Source: an uncultured Aquiluna sp. (GTDB taxonomy: Bacteria > Actinomycetota > Actinomycetes > Actinomycetales > Microbacteriaceae). Taken from it: a stretch of 64,000 nucleotides of DNA. The position numbers were made by a program, and so were the translations under genes. The stretch is from positions 86,688 to 150,687 of the forward strand of contig CAJXOD010000001.1 of the NCBI GenBank assembly GCA_913057795.1. The letters run 5' to 3'. The notes under the pieces are model-generated. The model was given only the letters and a program-made list of their open reading frames with translations, did not search any database and was not told where the DNA came from. Shown here one piece after another: positions 63,401 through 64,000 of the stretch (its first letter is position 1; each line of letters opens with the position of its first letter).

Positions 63401-64000
63401 ATGCAAAAGGCCAACTGGACAACTGACGACATACTAAACGTCAAAGGCAAAGTTGCCGTTGTCACTGGTGGCAACTCCGGACTAGGTAAGGAAACAGCTC
63501 GAGTGCTTGCCCAAAAGGGTGTCAAAGTGATACTTGCAGTTAGAAGCACAGATCGAGGCGAAGATGCTGCAATCGAAATCCGGAAGGAATTTCCCAAGTC
63601 ATATGTCGAGGTTATGAAACTCGATCTATCGAGCCTGGCTTCTGTAAAAAGCTTTGCGAAGGAATTCCTAGGAAGATACGAACATTTGGACTTTCTGATA
63701 AATAATGCGGGGGTCATGGTGCCACCGTATACAAAGACCGAAGATGGTTTTGAACTGCAGTTTGGTACGAATCACCTTGCACATTTTGCCCTAACGGGGC
63801 TTCTATTGTCGCTTTTAGAGTCCACCGAAGACTCTAGGATTGTCACCATTTCGAGCGTCGCTCACCTAACCGGTGACGTTAATTTTCACGATCTTGCATG
63901 GGAACAGCGTAAATATGATGCTCCTAAGGCATACGCAGATTCTAAGATTGCGAATCTCTACTTCACATACGATTTGGCCCGCAAGTTGAATCTTTCTCTT
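63401..64000 (+). CDS. Short-chain dehydrogenase/reductase, N-terminal part (cut by window edge)
   Basis: 200 codons, open at the window end. NAD(P) motif VTGGNSGLGKETARVLA (residues 21-37), LDFLINNAGVMVPP, ISSVAHLTG with the catalytic Ser, and Tyr178/Lys182 in AYADSKIANLYF. This arrangement resembles the retinol dehydrogenase-like SDRs, whose substrates are varied. AAAGGA lies 5 bases before the ATG. A palindrome upstream suggests a regulated gene. Confidence 0.9.
   Translation, partial: MQKANWTTDDILNVKGKVAVVTGGNSGLGKETARVLAQKGVKVILAVRSTDRGEDAAIEIRKEFPKSYVEVMKLDLSSLASVKSFAKEFLGRYEHLDFLINNAGVMVPPYTKTEDGFELQFGTNHLAHFALTGLLLSLLESTEDSRIVTISSVAHLTGDVNFHDLAWEQRKYDAPKAYADSKIANLYFTYDLARKLNLSL

Noticed and set aside
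1..64000. Mobile elements, CRISPR arrays, tRNA or rRNA genes
   Set aside because: No transposase or integrase motif, no regularly spaced repeats and no tRNA- or rRNA-like stretch was recognised; nearly all sequence is accounted for by core genes.

Overview
The window looks like a stretch of core chromosome from a small-genome actinobacterium. The order of genes (trp-lgt, pyr-gmk-rpoZ-coaBC-metK-priA-fmt, aro-efp-nusB, mltG-ruvX-alaS, relA-secDF-yajC-ruvBAC-yebC-pdxTS-HIT-thrS) is the actinobacterial one. Marker families point the same way: an HGxxPAAW protein in the trp operon, a PriA with dead helicase motifs, and a tRNA-ThrRS-linked Ap4A phosphorylase-type HIT protein. Base composition is close to even by eye, most intergenic gaps are under 30 bp, many genes overlap, and several genes usually found in these blocks are absent. 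My best guess is a streamlined freshwater member of the Microbacteriaceae (Luna-type lineages such as Rhodoluna or Aquiluna). That is an inference from layout, not a database match.

Region 1 (1-37569, all on the minus strand) is an almost unbroken anabolic and housekeeping run. In transcription order it contains rarA; rpsD with its own promoter; DUF948 and a 64-residue protein; alaS-ruvX-mltG; the shikimate genes aroE-aroC-aroK-aroB-aroQ; efp-nusB; the pyrimidine operon pyrR-pyrB-pyrC-(PH-like)-carA-carB-pyrF; gmk-rpoZ-coaBC-metK-priA-fmt-rsmB-rpe; the partial histidine set hisE-hisG-hisF-hisI; the partial tryptophan set trpE-(membrane)-(HGxxPAAW)-trpC-trpB-trpA; lgt; and the start of gltB. 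Chorismate made by the aro genes feeds trpE. Carbamoyl phosphate from carAB feeds pyrB. A well-conserved PyrR-binding loop sits over the pyrR ribosome-binding site.

Region 2 (37570-51680): a plus-strand cyclophilin and a DUF349 protein, then a minus-strand run thrS-HIT-pdxS-pdxT-yebC-ruvC-ruvA-ruvB followed by yajC-secD-secF-relA with a good -10 box of its own. It covers threonyl-tRNA charging, vitamin B6, Holliday junction processing, Sec export and the stringent response.

Region 3 (51700-64000) is more accessory. A plus-strand VIT-type metal transporter, malate:quinone oxidoreductase and a small monooxygenase come first. A minus-strand sulfur cluster follows (ssuB-ssuA-ssuC-metY-CoA-binding protein-NHL/thioredoxin protein, plus a 45-residue membrane protein). 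Next is a minus-strand ring-cleaving dioxygenase/esterase pair resembling the MhqO/MhqD detoxification pair. The region ends with a PGPGW membrane protein, a divergent YrhK-like membrane protein and a partial short-chain dehydrogenase.

No RNA genes, insertion sequences, CRISPR arrays or origins were found. The most promising undescribed item is the 327-bp leader before ssuB. It carries two tiny coupled reading frames, then a long stem-loop whose apical loop is complementary to the ssuB ribosome-binding site. The leaders of the YrhK-like gene and of the terminal dehydrogenase also hold perfect palindromes.
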